Source: Torulaspora globosa (Eukaryota; Ascomycota; Saccharomycetes; Saccharomycetales; Saccharomycetaceae). From it: a DNA stretch of 64,000 nucleotides. The DNA lies in NCBI RefSeq assembly GCF_014133895.1, contig NC_050732.1, positions 620,001-684,000 on the forward strand, written 5' to 3'. Shown in pieces: positions 19,694 to 29,272 of this stretch. Both the position numbers and the translations under genes were made by a program. The notes under the pieces are model-generated. The model ran no database searches and was not told where the DNA came from. It saw only the letters and a list, made by a program, of their open reading frames with translations. The stretch's first letter is position 1, and each line of letters begins with the position of its first letter.

Positions 19694-20938
19694 ATGGTGG
19701 TTGATAATGAGTACTATGAGCTGCTAGGTATCAAGTCTACGGCTACTGCAGTGGAAATTAAGAAAGCCTATAGGAAGAAATCGATCGAAGAACATCCCGA
19801 TAAAAATCCTAATGATCCAAAAGCTACTGAAAGGTTTCAGGCGATTTCTGAAGCTTACCAGGTGTTAAGCGATAATGAACTACGAGCCAATTATGATAAA
19901 TTTGGTAAGGAGAAGGCAATACCTAAAGGCGGCTTTGAAGATGCGGCCGAGCAATTTTCTGTAATATTTGGTGGAGATGCGTTTGAACCATATATTGGAG
20001 AGTTGACTTTACTTAAGAATTTGCAACGACAAGAGGAGTTGCAAGCCCAAGAGGATGCCGAAAAGGAGAAGGAGAAGAAGAAGGAGGAGCAACAACAAGC
20101 CGAAAGCAGGAAGGCAGCTGAAGCACAACCTTCTGAAGAAGCCTTGAAAGCCCGTATGGATAACTTGAAATTGTACAACAAGGACGAAAATGTGAAGGAG
20201 GCTTCGAAGAAGACAAAACTGGAGGAATTTGAAGAACAGCTGAAAATAGAGAAGGAGAAAAGCGTTGAAATTCTCGCGAACAAGTTAATAGAAAGGCTTT
20301 CAATCCTAACTGAAAGTGTTTACGATGACGCATGTAAAGATTCATTTGCAAGGAAGTTCGAAGAGGAAGCAAACCTTTTAAAGATGGAATCCTTTGGATT
20401 AGATATTTTGCATACTATAGGGGATGTTTACTGTGAGAGGGCGCGGATTTTTCTTGCTTCAAACACGGTGTTCGGTTTTGGAGGTATGTTCCACTCAATG
20501 AAAGCGAAGGGAGGCGTCTTCATGGATACACTCAGAACCGTGTCGGCAGCGATTGATGCTCAAAGCACCATGAAAGAGCTGGAAAAGATGAAAGGTGCTA
20601 GTGAATCTGAGGCACCGCTACTCGATAAAGAAGGTAACGTCATTGCGAAACCTACAGCGGAGGAACTGGCTCATCAGGAGCAACTATTGATGGGTAAAGT
20701 ACTATCTGCTGCATGGTACGGCTCCAAATACGAGATAATGTCTACTCTAAGGACCGTTTGCGATAGAGTTACACATGATAAAACTGTCGATAAAGAGACT
20801 AGATTCAGGAGAGGAGAATCCTTACTTCTTTTAGGAAAGGTTTTCCAAAGAGCATATAGAACGCCAGCTGAGCAAGAAGAAGCCCAAGTCTTCGAGCAGT
20901 TAGTGGCTGAAGCGACGAAAAAGAAGCGTCACATTTGA
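19694..20938 (+). CDS. DJP1: Cytosolic J-protein for peroxisomal import
   Basis: Djp1 is a cytosolic Hsp40 that assists peroxisomal protein import and some mitochondrial outer-membrane targeting. The 414-aa product has an N-terminal J domain (about residues 5-72) with the catalytic HPD at 34-36, then GGFEDAAEQFSVIFGGDAFE. A charged KEKE-rich linker (about 115-200) precedes the conserved X-domain (about 205-390: ERLSILTESVYDDACKDSF, FHSMKAKGGVFMDTLRTVSAAIDA) and the tail ATKKKRH. CAJ1 (YER048C) is the closest relative, but position after AIM21 and the C-terminal sequence favour DJP1 (YIR004W). Confidence 0.95.
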   Translation: MVVDNEYYELLGIKSTATAVEIKKAYRKKSIEEHPDKNPNDPKATERFQAISEAYQVLSDNELRANYDKFGKEKAIPKGGFEDAAEQFSVIFGGDAFEPYIGELTLLKNLQRQEELQAQEDAEKEKEKKKEEQQQAESRKAAEAQPSEEALKARMDNLKLYNKDENVKEASKKTKLEEFEEQLKIEKEKSVEILANKLIERLSILTESVYDDACKDSFARKFEEEANLLKMESFGLDILHTIGDVYCERARIFLASNTVFGFGGMFHSMKAKGGVFMDTLRTVSAAIDAQSTMKELEKMKGASESEAPLLDKEGNVIAKPTAEELAHQEQLLMGKVLSAAWYGSKYEIMSTLRTVCDRVTHDKTVDKETRFRRGESLLLLGKVFQRAYRTPAEQEEAQVFEQLVAEATKKKRHI

Positions 20939-21231
20939 AAGATGGGTCTTCAGGGTATGTAAAAACCTAAACCCGACAATGCATTTACAATTGACAATTC
21001 TTTAACTCACTTTTATATATAAAGTCTTTCATATTGTTTAGCTTCTCGACCCCATGGCTCATGAACAGTACGAATCAGTCACCGTTTCGGTCAAAAAATT
21101 TCCATGTCATCTTAAAGCATTGGATATTTCAGCGTATTTCTCGAGCCCTGCTATCCAATTATAGCTTTTTTGGCAGAGAAAGTATAAACTTTTGCATTAA
21201 TACCATAAACTTCCCTTATAATCTCAAAAGA

Positions 21232-22329
21232 TCACGCAATACTTAGTTGTAATGTAGATGCCCTGCTATGCTGGCTGGTGGATATTCTATCCAGTCGGGT
21301 GCTGTGAAACTTGTAGATGTCATCCTTGCAAGAGGGAGTTGGAATCGCTCTCAGCTTCAAGTGCATCTTGTATGCTGCTGAGTTCCTATCTAGTTGTTGC
21401 ATAGGAATATATTTCAGGCGTCGAAAATAGGTCGGATCATCTTTATGTTTGAAATGCTCATTGAAAACCCTTTGGATTTTCTTATAATCCTGGTTTGCTT
21501 GTGGAGAAATAATAGAAGCTGCCGCTATTGCTTTCGAGCTGTACATAGCAGCATTTGCGATACTTCCATGGCTTGCGTTGATATCCTGCTTTGCTTTATT
21601 AACTCGAGCGAAGGCAGCGGTTGTTGCAGCGACAGCGAATTTCAAAGCTCGAATTTTCCTTCGATATTCACCAAGTCTAGCGGCTTCTACCGCAGCTATG
21701 CCAGCTAGACATCTTGAGCGAGCAATCCGAGTCGTAATTGCAGATTGTCGAATTTCCAGGATGGAATCACTATGTCCATGCCTTTTCTCGTTCAACCAGA
21801 ATCTAACCTTGTGTCGCGGTGGGCGCTGGAAGACAATAGTGTCACTGACGGCACTTCTTGATGATTCAACTTTTCTCTCTTCGTCGAATGTTCTGTTGTC
21901 GCCTTCAGTTGAATTTGACCAAAATTTAAACCGACGTGTTCGAATGGAGGAGTCATTCGAATAACTTGGGCTAAGTTGGCTGTCTGTTTTGGGCAATATT
22001 CCGTGAGCCTCCAGACTATCAACGGAATATCGATCATCGTCGCTAGTCAAATAATAGGCTTCTGTGTCGGAACTGCTAGATTTGGGTGCAGTGCCGCTTT
22101 TTTTGCGAAAGCTTTGGAAATATAGTTTAATACCTCTTCTGAATCTTCTTTTGGAGCGCACCTGTGTGCTAACCGAATTTCTCAGACTTTCTGAGGAGCT
22201 ACAACTGTCTCTTGGAACTCCTGTTGACAATCGCATAGAAAAAGCCGTGCGGCCAGTCGAGAGTTCAAGATCATCTTCGCTCTCAAAACCCGATTTTTGG
22301 ACCTTTATTGAGTGAAGAGCGGGCTGCAT
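21232..22329 (-). CDS. Unknown 365-aa basic protein, lineage-specific
   Basis: The family is not recognised. The N-terminal half is Ser-rich with short basic-aromatic motifs: RSKRRFRRGIKLYFQSFRKK (about 58-77), RRFKFWSNS (132-140) and HKVRFWLNEKRHG (173-185). KVRF fits the RVxF phosphatase-docking pattern. From about 195 to 295 it is alanine-rich and helical (IAAVEAARLGEYRRK, SSKAIAAASIIS). A basic tail follows. It lies between DJP1 and the right repeat arm, where S. cerevisiae has IST3 directly after DJP1, so it occupies a lineage-specific insertion. The RFW-type motif is shared with the repeated ORFs at 2271 and 23058 (HHLRFWKN), suggesting a fast-evolving family. The ATG at 22329 opens the frame. 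Confidence 0.6.
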   Translation of the reverse strand: MQPALHSIKVQKSGFESEDDLELSTGRTAFSMRLSTGVPRDSCSSSESLRNSVSTQVRSKRRFRRGIKLYFQSFRKKSGTAPKSSSSDTEAYYLTSDDDRYSVDSLEAHGILPKTDSQLSPSYSNDSSIRTRRFKFWSNSTEGDNRTFDEERKVESSRSAVSDTIVFQRPPRHKVRFWLNEKRHGHSDSILEIRQSAITTRIARSRCLAGIAAVEAARLGEYRRKIRALKFAVAATTAAFARVNKAKQDINASHGSIANAAMYSSKAIAAASIISPQANQDYKKIQRVFNEHFKHKDDPTYFRRLKYIPMQQLDRNSAAYKMHLKLRAIPTPSCKDDIYKFHSTRLDRISTSQHSRASTLQLSIA

Positions 22330-23057
22330 CCTACCGAATTAATCTGTTTTTGACTTTTGATTGCAATGCGTTGGTACTGTCTTGCTTTCCAAGAATCCTA
22401 GCTTTGACCCTCTCAATGGATATAAGAACCCACTAGAATTCGCTCAATTTTAAGAAGTCCACAGTTCTAAAGCTCTCATTACTTTATTTTACACAAGTCC
22501 AATTACACATTAGCGCCCACCTGCCGCACGAGTTTTCTCGGCGCGTCACAAATTCGAACAATGACGCTGTTTGTACTCCGAGATGATCAAACTGTATAGA
22601 GTTTTCACAAAATTAATCAGCAATCAAAATCAACATCAAAAGACTTGACTGATTGCTTAGTGCAATCTTAGCTAATAAAGAATAAAGACTCCTGGAAAGA
22701 CCTGCAATTTCTATGACAGCATTATGTGACCCATAGAAAAAGCACAAAGCTCTGATATTTGAACGATATCGCCAGAAGCCAGTTTTAAGAGACCTAATTA
22801 CTATCCTGTGGATGATGAGAAGTCTGTATCTGGTATTTGACCCGCATGACCCGCATGAACCGCTCAATCGGCTCACATCAAGCAACACCATGTGTAGCGA
22901 AGAGATACCGGAGTGCCCGTTTAAAATTGTCTCATCGCTACTGAAAGAAAGTTAGGTAGTTTCCTCATCTCTCCATCTTGTCTCAGATTTGTTAAGTAAT
23001 CTGTCTTCGGAAGTCCTTCTGTTTGTACAACTGAATTGGAGCATTATACGTCGGCTC
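22330..23057. other. Spacer between unknown ORF and repeat-borne ORF
   Basis: There is no convincing gene. The first about 250 bp are the likely promoter of the 365-aa ORF. A 92-codon minus-strand frame (22613-22891) has no recognisable family. The part from about 23026 is homologous to 8781-8838. Confidence 0.45.
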
Positions 23058-23753
23058 TCATGTCCAGCAAGGCTGTGAAACTGATGTGAGCGGGGCAGCT
23101 TCTTCTGATCCTCGGTGGTCCAGTCGCGATCCAGTCGCGTAAACGCCCTGCGAGACTGTGAGGTCCGCACAGCGTAGGAGCATTTCGCTTGTTTCGGTAT
23201 TCAGTCGAAGCTGCATCCGCTCCACCGAGTCCATATCAAGGCTCGAGATAAGCGGCCTGTATATAACGGTGCAGGTGTCTTCGAAGGATGGGTCCTCCAG
23301 CTCTGATTGCGACAGGGCGAAAGTTGGCGGCGACGATAGGCAATCGTTAATGCTGAAGCAACTGTGGTGCGAGGAAGTGGGCGCCTGGGATGCCGAGTGA
23401 GCCGTGGCAGACACGACCGTGGTCTCTGCTGCTTGCGTCCGGTTCTTCCAGAACCGCAGGTGATGCCTTTTGCCCTTTTTGTGCTGGCGCTCATCGGGCA
23501 CTAGTGCAATCTGCCTGGCCTTCTTACTGAACCACGAAGCCATCACGTCCATCTTCAGCTTTAGACGTTCTGTCTTTCCCTTCCTCTTGGGGCTGGCCTC
23601 TGGTCCGTCCTCTGGTCCGTCCTCTGGTCCGTCCTCTGGCCTTTTCGTCTTGCGAGGTTGAGCATCCCAGACATTGACATTGAGTCGGCGCTGTCGGGAT
23701 CTTGGCATGGCCGAGAAACCGAAATCTGGGTTCTCTCTGTAACCTTTTGGCAT
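23058..23753 (-). CDS. Unknown 231-aa basic protein, repeat copy 2
   Basis: Second copy of the ORF at 2271. From the ATG at 23753 it reads MPKGYRENPDFGF and carries the same EDGP triplicate, MASWFSKK and HHLRFWKN. Differences from copy 1 are Val/Ala, Leu/Val, Thr/Ala and Glu/Gln in one short stretch, a Val/Ala near the end, and a different C-terminus: this copy continues past the repeat edge into TSVSQPCWT before stopping. Five of the six base changes fall within 65 bp. The equal reading frames argue for recent duplication or ongoing gene conversion, but do not by themselves prove that the protein is used. Confidence 0.55.
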   Translation of the reverse strand: MPKGYRENPDFGFSAMPRSRQRRLNVNVWDAQPRKTKRPEDGPEDGPEDGPEASPKRKGKTERLKLKMDVMASWFSKKARQIALVPDERQHKKGKRHHLRFWKNRTQAAETTVVSATAHSASQAPTSSHHSCFSINDCLSSPPTFALSQSELEDPSFEDTCTVIYRPLISSLDMDSVERMQLRLNTETSEMLLRCADLTVSQGVYATGSRLDHRGSEEAAPLTSVSQPCWT

Positions 23754-24290
23754 ATGCGTTGCGTGGTGATGTTGTGATGCGGTGATGCGGTGATGCAAGG
23801 TTTAAAAACAACCTGTGGTGGCTTAAGCGGTCACTTCAATATGCCTGATAATTCAAATGGACTAAACTCCAGCGTTCCAGTCTCGTTATTTACCCACAAG
23901 AACATCGTTATATTTTTTTTTGTTTTGAAGCTGGCGCCAGAACTCGACTTTGTGACACTTCATCTTGCATTAACTCCGTTGGCCAGAACGCAACACAGAG
24001 AACCGGCCTAGAAGACTCACTTTACGGAACTTGAGACTAGAGACTAATTACAAATGTTTCAGCAATTTATTTGAAAGTCCACCTGCTGCTTCGGCAGCTC
24101 CGCAGACAAGCAATGACGTGCGATTATGTACGCGAGACACCACGGCAATGATAGAGAAGATTATATGGCAGCTTTGGCAGGCAGCCAGATTAACGAAATG
24201 GCCGGTTCCCTTATCTTTCTGCCGCCTCTGCGCTAATCTTATCGATCATTGACATGGTGTCTTGGCTCACTGCTTTTAGGTCCCGCATGC
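23089..24290 (-). repeat. Right arm of 1.2-kb inverted repeat
   Basis: Reverse-complement copy of 1734-2935 with no length difference and about six substitutions. It begins within the 3' end of the 231-aa ORF (after the divergence point at 23089) and ends at GCATGC (24285-24290). The arms face each other across about 20.2 kb that contain MPH1, SEC3, NTF2, AIM21, DJP1 and three unassigned ORFs. Confidence 0.95.
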
Positions 24291-24916
24291 TTTTCGAATG
24301 GTTGTATATTACGGCTTTGTCCGGTGATACCATTCCTGCGTTGTTTGCAATGAACTCTCCAGCTGATTCTAATGCTACAGGACATATAGTTTGTATCGTC
24401 AACTATAGCCTTACCAGCAAAGACGCGCGCGCCAGTTTTTTAGTTTGTGACACCGCCAACAGAGGCCAGATAAATCAACGCGACAAGCTAAAAATTAGCT
24501 CGCAACATTTCCGGGACGGAACCTGTACACGCCTTGGGCTTTAGAGATAGTTAACACTGATTTGGTGTGTCATTATTATGCGCCGTAAGGCATTATTCAT
24601 CGACTAGCGCTGAAGCTAGAGTGGAAACCAGAAAATTATGGCACTGCTTTCTTGATGCGTGGAGAGCTTATTTGGTGCAACAGTATGATCTCCAAAGACG
24701 ATCTTGGGCTCGCCCAAGGCGTCGAAAGGTTCTTCGAGGCTTGATCAAGCTTTGACATTGAATATCACTGAGTACGTTGTTATAGGGGCCTTCATATGTT
24801 GATTCAAAATGGTTGAGAACTCGACCTTTCGATACATTAGATATATGTAGAAAGAACAAACCTTCCTATAACGTGAAGTACCAGCTGCGTCGTGGGCCTA
24901 GTGCTGCATTCTTACG
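24291..24916. other. Upstream region of PAN1, with a repeat-edge reading frame
   Basis: No gene is recognised. A minus-strand frame (24402 to 24211) has an internal ATG at about 24333 and continues across the repeat edge into MRDLKAVSQDTMSMIDKISAEAAER, which is also present in the left arm without the upstream part. It is listed under findings. The remainder should contain the PAN1 promoter; I see no clear TATA or factor site. Confidence 0.4.
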
Positions 24917-27900
24917 ATGTTCAATCCCTATGAGGTGCAATCAAATTCGGGGTCCCAAGCGACGGGTTACTATCAGCAAATGCCGCCTCAACAACGGCAG
25001 CCTCAGCAACAACAGTTAGCTCCCTTCAATCAGACGGAGCAACAAAATGTCGGGTTCAGTAGTGTTCAACAAAACTTGAACTCGTTTCCAAATCAATCGC
25101 AGTCCGTTACACAACAGATGAGTGGTTTCAATGGCACTAATGCGCTATTGAATTCTGCGACTATGGGGCAGGCAAAAGGAAATTACTATGAGCAGAATGC
25201 CAGTATTCCAGCCGGTGCAGCTTTCAATCCCAAAGCCAACCCCACATCTAACCCATCAGCTTTTGAATCTTCTAACAATTTCCAAGCTCAGGCTCAACCT
25301 TTGCAGACTCAAGGAACAGGATTCTACAATATTCCTTTCCAGCAACCTCAGATCCAGCTTGGTGGGCAACCTCAGCAGCAGCAGCAGCAGCAGTACGGAC
25401 AGACTGGCATGCAACCTCAAGTTCAGCAACCATATCAGCAAGCGGGTATGCAAGCTCAGCCTCTGACCCAGCAACCTACTGGTCCTCTGTCCCATCCTCA
25501 ACAGCTGCAGCATCAGGCGACTGGTCCACAAGTTCTTCAATTGCAACAGCAGAGAACTGGTCCTCAGTCCCAATTTTTGCAGCCACAATCAACAGGTTAT
25601 GGACAAATGCAGGCGTTGCTACCACAGCAAACTGGATTTTACATACAATCGCAGCAGCAAACGCCATTGGAACCTTTGAGACCGAATGCAACTGGGTTTG
25701 TCAATTCCTTTGCTAATAACGGCATAAACAACGACGTCAAGATTCCTGCCAGAAGGCTCTCCTTTATCACCGCTAATGATCAGGCGAAATTTGAGAGACT
25801 GTTCCGCTCCAGGGTAGCCAAAGGATCGAACACCATCTCAGGTAACGACTGTAAAGCTATTTTGATGAAGTCCGGGCTACAGCCATCTCAGTTGGCTCGT
25901 ATCTGGGCTTTGTGCGATACGAGCAAAGCTGGTGAATTGCTCTTCCCAGAATTTGCTTTGGCTATGCACCTAGTCAACAACGTGCTACAAGGCGATTCGA
26001 TTCCGTTTGAGTTACAGAGTAAAATCAAAAATGAGGTTTCGAGTTTTATTGATGCTATTAACTTAAGCATCGCATCCGGAAGCCAGACTGATTTAGCCCA
26101 AACAAGGACGCCTTTCGACCAATACTTACCTACTAATGCGCCAAGTTTGCAGCCGCAGCCTACTGCGTCCATGCCACAAACAAGCTTTGGCTTTCCCCTT
26201 CAGTCACAACTTACTGGCGGGGCAGTTTTGAATCCACAGATGACTGGATCACTCCCACAGACAACCTTCGGGATGCCAGCACAAACGACTGGAGGAGTGC
26301 AATTGAATCAGCAAATGACAGGTGGGAGGTTACAGCCCCTGAATACGGGTTTTATGCCACAGACTTCTTTCAACGCGCCTATTCAGCCGCATGCTACAGG
26401 AAATGGCATGCTCCAATCTCAAATGACCGGTGGCTTTGCACCAAACGGGATGAATCAAAATTATAACTCGATCGTCCCCCAAACGACAGGAGGATTCAAT
26501 AATGCTCTAACATCGCAAGGAAATGCTACTTACAACCAACAAATAAACTTGGCTGGCGGTGCTGTTACCTCTCAGCAGGCTAGCATCCCACTTCAACAAC
26601 AGCGCACAGGAGGAACAATACCAAATCTAACGTCTCAATCTACTGGTAGTATCCCCATTCAACAGCCTTCACTTACAGGACTGGCAGCACCAAATGCGAT
26701 GCCGCAAGTGGGAAATGATATTCCTCCACAAGTCCAGCTCTATGGAGGTCTCTCTTCAACACTGCCATCCCAATCAACTGGCAATCTTGCGTCACTGCAA
26801 AACCAACCAACGGGTTATCTGCCACCTTCCGGATTCAACCCAACCATGCCTCTGACTGCTCAGAAAACTGGGTTCGGCAATAATGAGATTTATTCACAGA
26901 GTAATTTTGGATCCGAGTTCACCGCTCAAAACGCAGATTCGATCACTCCTGAAGAAAAATCATTGTTTTACAAGATTTTCGAAACTTATGATACCAATAA
27001 CAGAGGTCTCTTGGATTCCTCATCTGCTGTGGAAATTTTCAGGAAATCGGGCCTGAATAGAAGTGATCTGGAGCATATCTGGAATCTTTGCGATGTGAAC
27101 AATAGCGGGCAATTGAACAAGCAAGAGTTTGCGCTTGGCATGCATCTTGTTTACCGTAAGCTGAATGGCTTTCAATTGCCAAATCGCTTGCCCTTGAGTC
27201 TGATTCCCTCCAGCACCAAGATTATAGACAACGTTAAGAATCAACTCAAGAGTGTCCCCAATAAAGAAAATAAACAAAAATCGAAGATTGATGCTTTGAG
27301 TTATAAAAACAATGATGATGAGGTCTTACCTAGCTTCCGTAATCGCCGAAAGGTGTTCAACAATACGGTAACCTCCAGTCAAAAGACCACTCGACCAGAG
27401 TCCGATGTAAAAAGGGAAAAAATGGTTTCTTTGAGGAAAGCAATCGAAGAAAAAAGAACCATATTGCATTCACTGAGAACTCATGAATTGACTACCTCCG
27501 AGCAGGATGAATTGAGACGTGTTGAAATTTTGAAGTCCGAGCTTAAGAACTTACCACAATTTCCAAATGTAGAGAATGATGCAGTTCCGATCGAGTTAAG
27601 AAACAGATTTGATGATGTCATTTCGAAGTTACCTCGGATCTTTTCCCGAATTGCCGAAGTTGATAACGAAATAACGAATGCCAAGGTCCGTCTATTCAAA
27701 CTCAAGAATCCCTCTTCGTTATCAGGGACGGGAATTAATGGAGAGATTACAGAGGAAGACAGAAGGAAAGCTAAAAGTAAGGCTATACTGAAGGCTAGAA
27801 TGGATGCCTTAACTGGCAGACAGACAGGACCAACGGAATCTTTGGAAGAAGAAGAAAGGAAGTATAATCTGGAAATCAGAAGAATTCAAAATGAGAGTGG

Positions 27901-29122
27901 TAAGAACCAACACATCATAGATGACATAAGAAACTCCATTTCGGAAATCTCTGCCTCCTTGAGATCCAACATGAATGGCGGAGTCTACGGCGGTAATCCC
28001 GCTGATTTCGGCAAATGGGAATTTGGTGCCGGATTACTGCCAGAAGTTCGCAGCTTTATAGAGACTTTGAATTCGAGCAAGGAGACGACCAGTAGAAATG
28101 CTGTCCCGCATTCGCAATATCCCTCTCCTGGTTCTCAATCTGGAGCATCTGTCTCTGATGCCCGTTCTGCCGAAGCTCAGAAGCCCTCAACTTTCGCTAG
28201 TATCTCTGATGTGGAAGATGATGAAGAGGAGAGGCGATTGAGAGAGGAGCTAGCCAAGTTGAAACTCAAGAAGAAAACCGAGAAGGAGAAACGGTTAGCC
28301 GAGCTACGCAGGCAAGTAGAAGAAGCTAAGGTTGATTCTGACGACGATAAAAGCGATTTCGTTCCAGTCGCCAAGCCTGTTGGAAACTCGGCAGCCCCAG
28401 TCGTTAATCAGACGCTAACTCCCTCAGATATACACAACTCCACAAAGCCCGTCGTCCAACATAGTTCTAAAACGCCAGAGGACCCCGTTTCTTCTGTTCC
28501 AGCGGGCGATAGGAATCCTTTTTTCAAGCAAAAGGATCCATCAGGCTCATCATTTGACTTGAAAGCAGCCGAAACGCAAAGAAGACTGCAGAGGGGTTTA
28601 GATGACGATGACGATGGTTGGTCTGATGATGAGCCCCAGACGATCAAGGCTAAAGATCAAACAGGTGGGCAACATGCCTACGCTAAAAAGGAGCCGAATA
28701 TGGAGATTCAAACTATCGATGCTAGGAATGCGAACTCCTTAAGTAGTCCCGCAATGGCGCCCCCGCTACCTTCTTTGGGAGGGACCGTGGATTCTAATTC
28801 GGGCCTCTCAGGCGCCAACAATGAAGCAGTACCTCTTGCTCCACATTTGCCACAAGCAGGAACAGCAGGTGCCCCTCCCGTGCCAATCGCACCTCCTCTG
28901 CCACAGATAAACTCAGGGGCAGGCTTCTCTATGCCTCCTCCGCCAGCCTTGCCTGGTCAGTCTATTGCGTCTGCGGGCCAGAATCAGCTTTCTGTTAAGT
29001 CTCATAATCTGGACCATGGGCAGGACTCTGACGACGTACTATCTATACCTGAGTCTGTGTCCTCGGTGGATGAAGATGGCTCTCAGCCCTCCGGTATTCC
29101 GCCTCCTCCTCCATTGCCCTGA
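24917..29122 (+). CDS. PAN1: Endocytic scaffold and Arp2/3 activator Pan1
   Basis: Pan1 is the Eps15-like scaffold of the Pan1-Sla1-End3 endocytic coat and activates Arp2/3. The product is 1401 aa. It starts MFNPYEVQSN and has Gln-rich repeats with QxTG motifs in two blocks (about 70-270 and 395-665); LxxQxTG is the known target of the Prk1/Ark1 kinases in this family. Two EH domains follow these blocks (about 280-375 and 676-770), each with an EF-hand-like DTSKAGELLF or DVNNSGQLNK loop. A coiled coil spans about 835-1100, with a Lys/Glu-rich helix near 1095-1140. An acidic DDDDDGWSDDE (about 1230) fits the Arp2/3-binding A motif, and the C-terminus is proline-rich (PPPPPLP). Confidence 0.96.
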   Translation: MFNPYEVQSNSGSQATGYYQQMPPQQRQPQQQQLAPFNQTEQQNVGFSSVQQNLNSFPNQSQSVTQQMSGFNGTNALLNSATMGQAKGNYYEQNASIPAGAAFNPKANPTSNPSAFESSNNFQAQAQPLQTQGTGFYNIPFQQPQIQLGGQPQQQQQQQYGQTGMQPQVQQPYQQAGMQAQPLTQQPTGPLSHPQQLQHQATGPQVLQLQQQRTGPQSQFLQPQSTGYGQMQALLPQQTGFYIQSQQQTPLEPLRPNATGFVNSFANNGINNDVKIPARRLSFITANDQAKFERLFRSRVAKGSNTISGNDCKAILMKSGLQPSQLARIWALCDTSKAGELLFPEFALAMHLVNNVLQGDSIPFELQSKIKNEVSSFIDAINLSIASGSQTDLAQTRTPFDQYLPTNAPSLQPQPTASMPQTSFGFPLQSQLTGGAVLNPQMTGSLPQTTFGMPAQTTGGVQLNQQMTGGRLQPLNTGFMPQTSFNAPIQPHATGNGMLQSQMTGGFAPNGMNQNYNSIVPQTTGGFNNALTSQGNATYNQQINLAGGAVTSQQASIPLQQQRTGGTIPNLTSQSTGSIPIQQPSLTGLAAPNAMPQVGNDIPPQVQLYGGLSSTLPSQSTGNLASLQNQPTGYLPPSGFNPTMPLTAQKTGFGNNEIYSQSNFGSEFTAQNADSITPEEKSLFYKIFETYDTNNRGLLDSSSAVEIFRKSGLNRSDLEHIWNLCDVNNSGQLNKQEFALGMHLVYRKLNGFQLPNRLPLSLIPSSTKIIDNVKNQLKSVPNKENKQKSKIDALSYKNNDDEVLPSFRNRRKVFNNTVTSSQKTTRPESDVKREKMVSLRKAIEEKRTILHSLRTHELTTSEQDELRRVEILKSELKNLPQFPNVENDAVPIELRNRFDDVISKLPRIFSRIAEVDNEITNAKVRLFKLKNPSSLSGTGINGEITEEDRRKAKSKAILKARMDALTGRQTGPTESLEEEERKYNLEIRRIQNESGKNQHIIDDIRNSISEISASLRSNMNGGVYGGNPADFGKWEFGAGLLPEVRSFIETLNSSKETTSRNAVPHSQYPSPGSQSGASVSDARSAEAQKPSTFASISDVEDDEEERRLREELAKLKLKKKTEKEKRLAELRRQVEEAKVDSDDDKSDFVPVAKPVGNSAAPVVNQTLTPSDIHNSTKPVVQHSSKTPEDPVSSVPAGDRNPFFKQKDPSGSSFDLKAAETQRRLQRGLDDDDDGWSDDEPQTIKAKDQTGGQHAYAKKEPNMEIQTIDARNANSLSSPAMAPPLPSLGGTVDSNSGLSGANNEAVPLAPHLPQAGTAGAPPVPIAPPLPQINSGAGFSMPPPPALPGQSIASAGQNQLSVKSHNLDHGQDSDDVLSIPESVSSVDEDGSQPSGIPPPPPLP

Positions 29123-29272
29123 AGGCCCTGCAGGCCTTGCAGGACGAGGTTCCTCTGCACAACAGTGTATATTATGAAGCGGAATTATTTACGTGAATTA
29201 TGTTATAATACAAAACTGCTCGCTCTGCATCGCCGAGAAACCTCCTCTGAGGCAAATGCACCTGGTTCTGAT

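Noticed and set aside
24254..24755. Plus-strand ORFs upstream of PAN1
   Set aside because: They overlap the repeat edge or low-information DNA and show no recognisable domain; they are more likely promoter and leader DNA.
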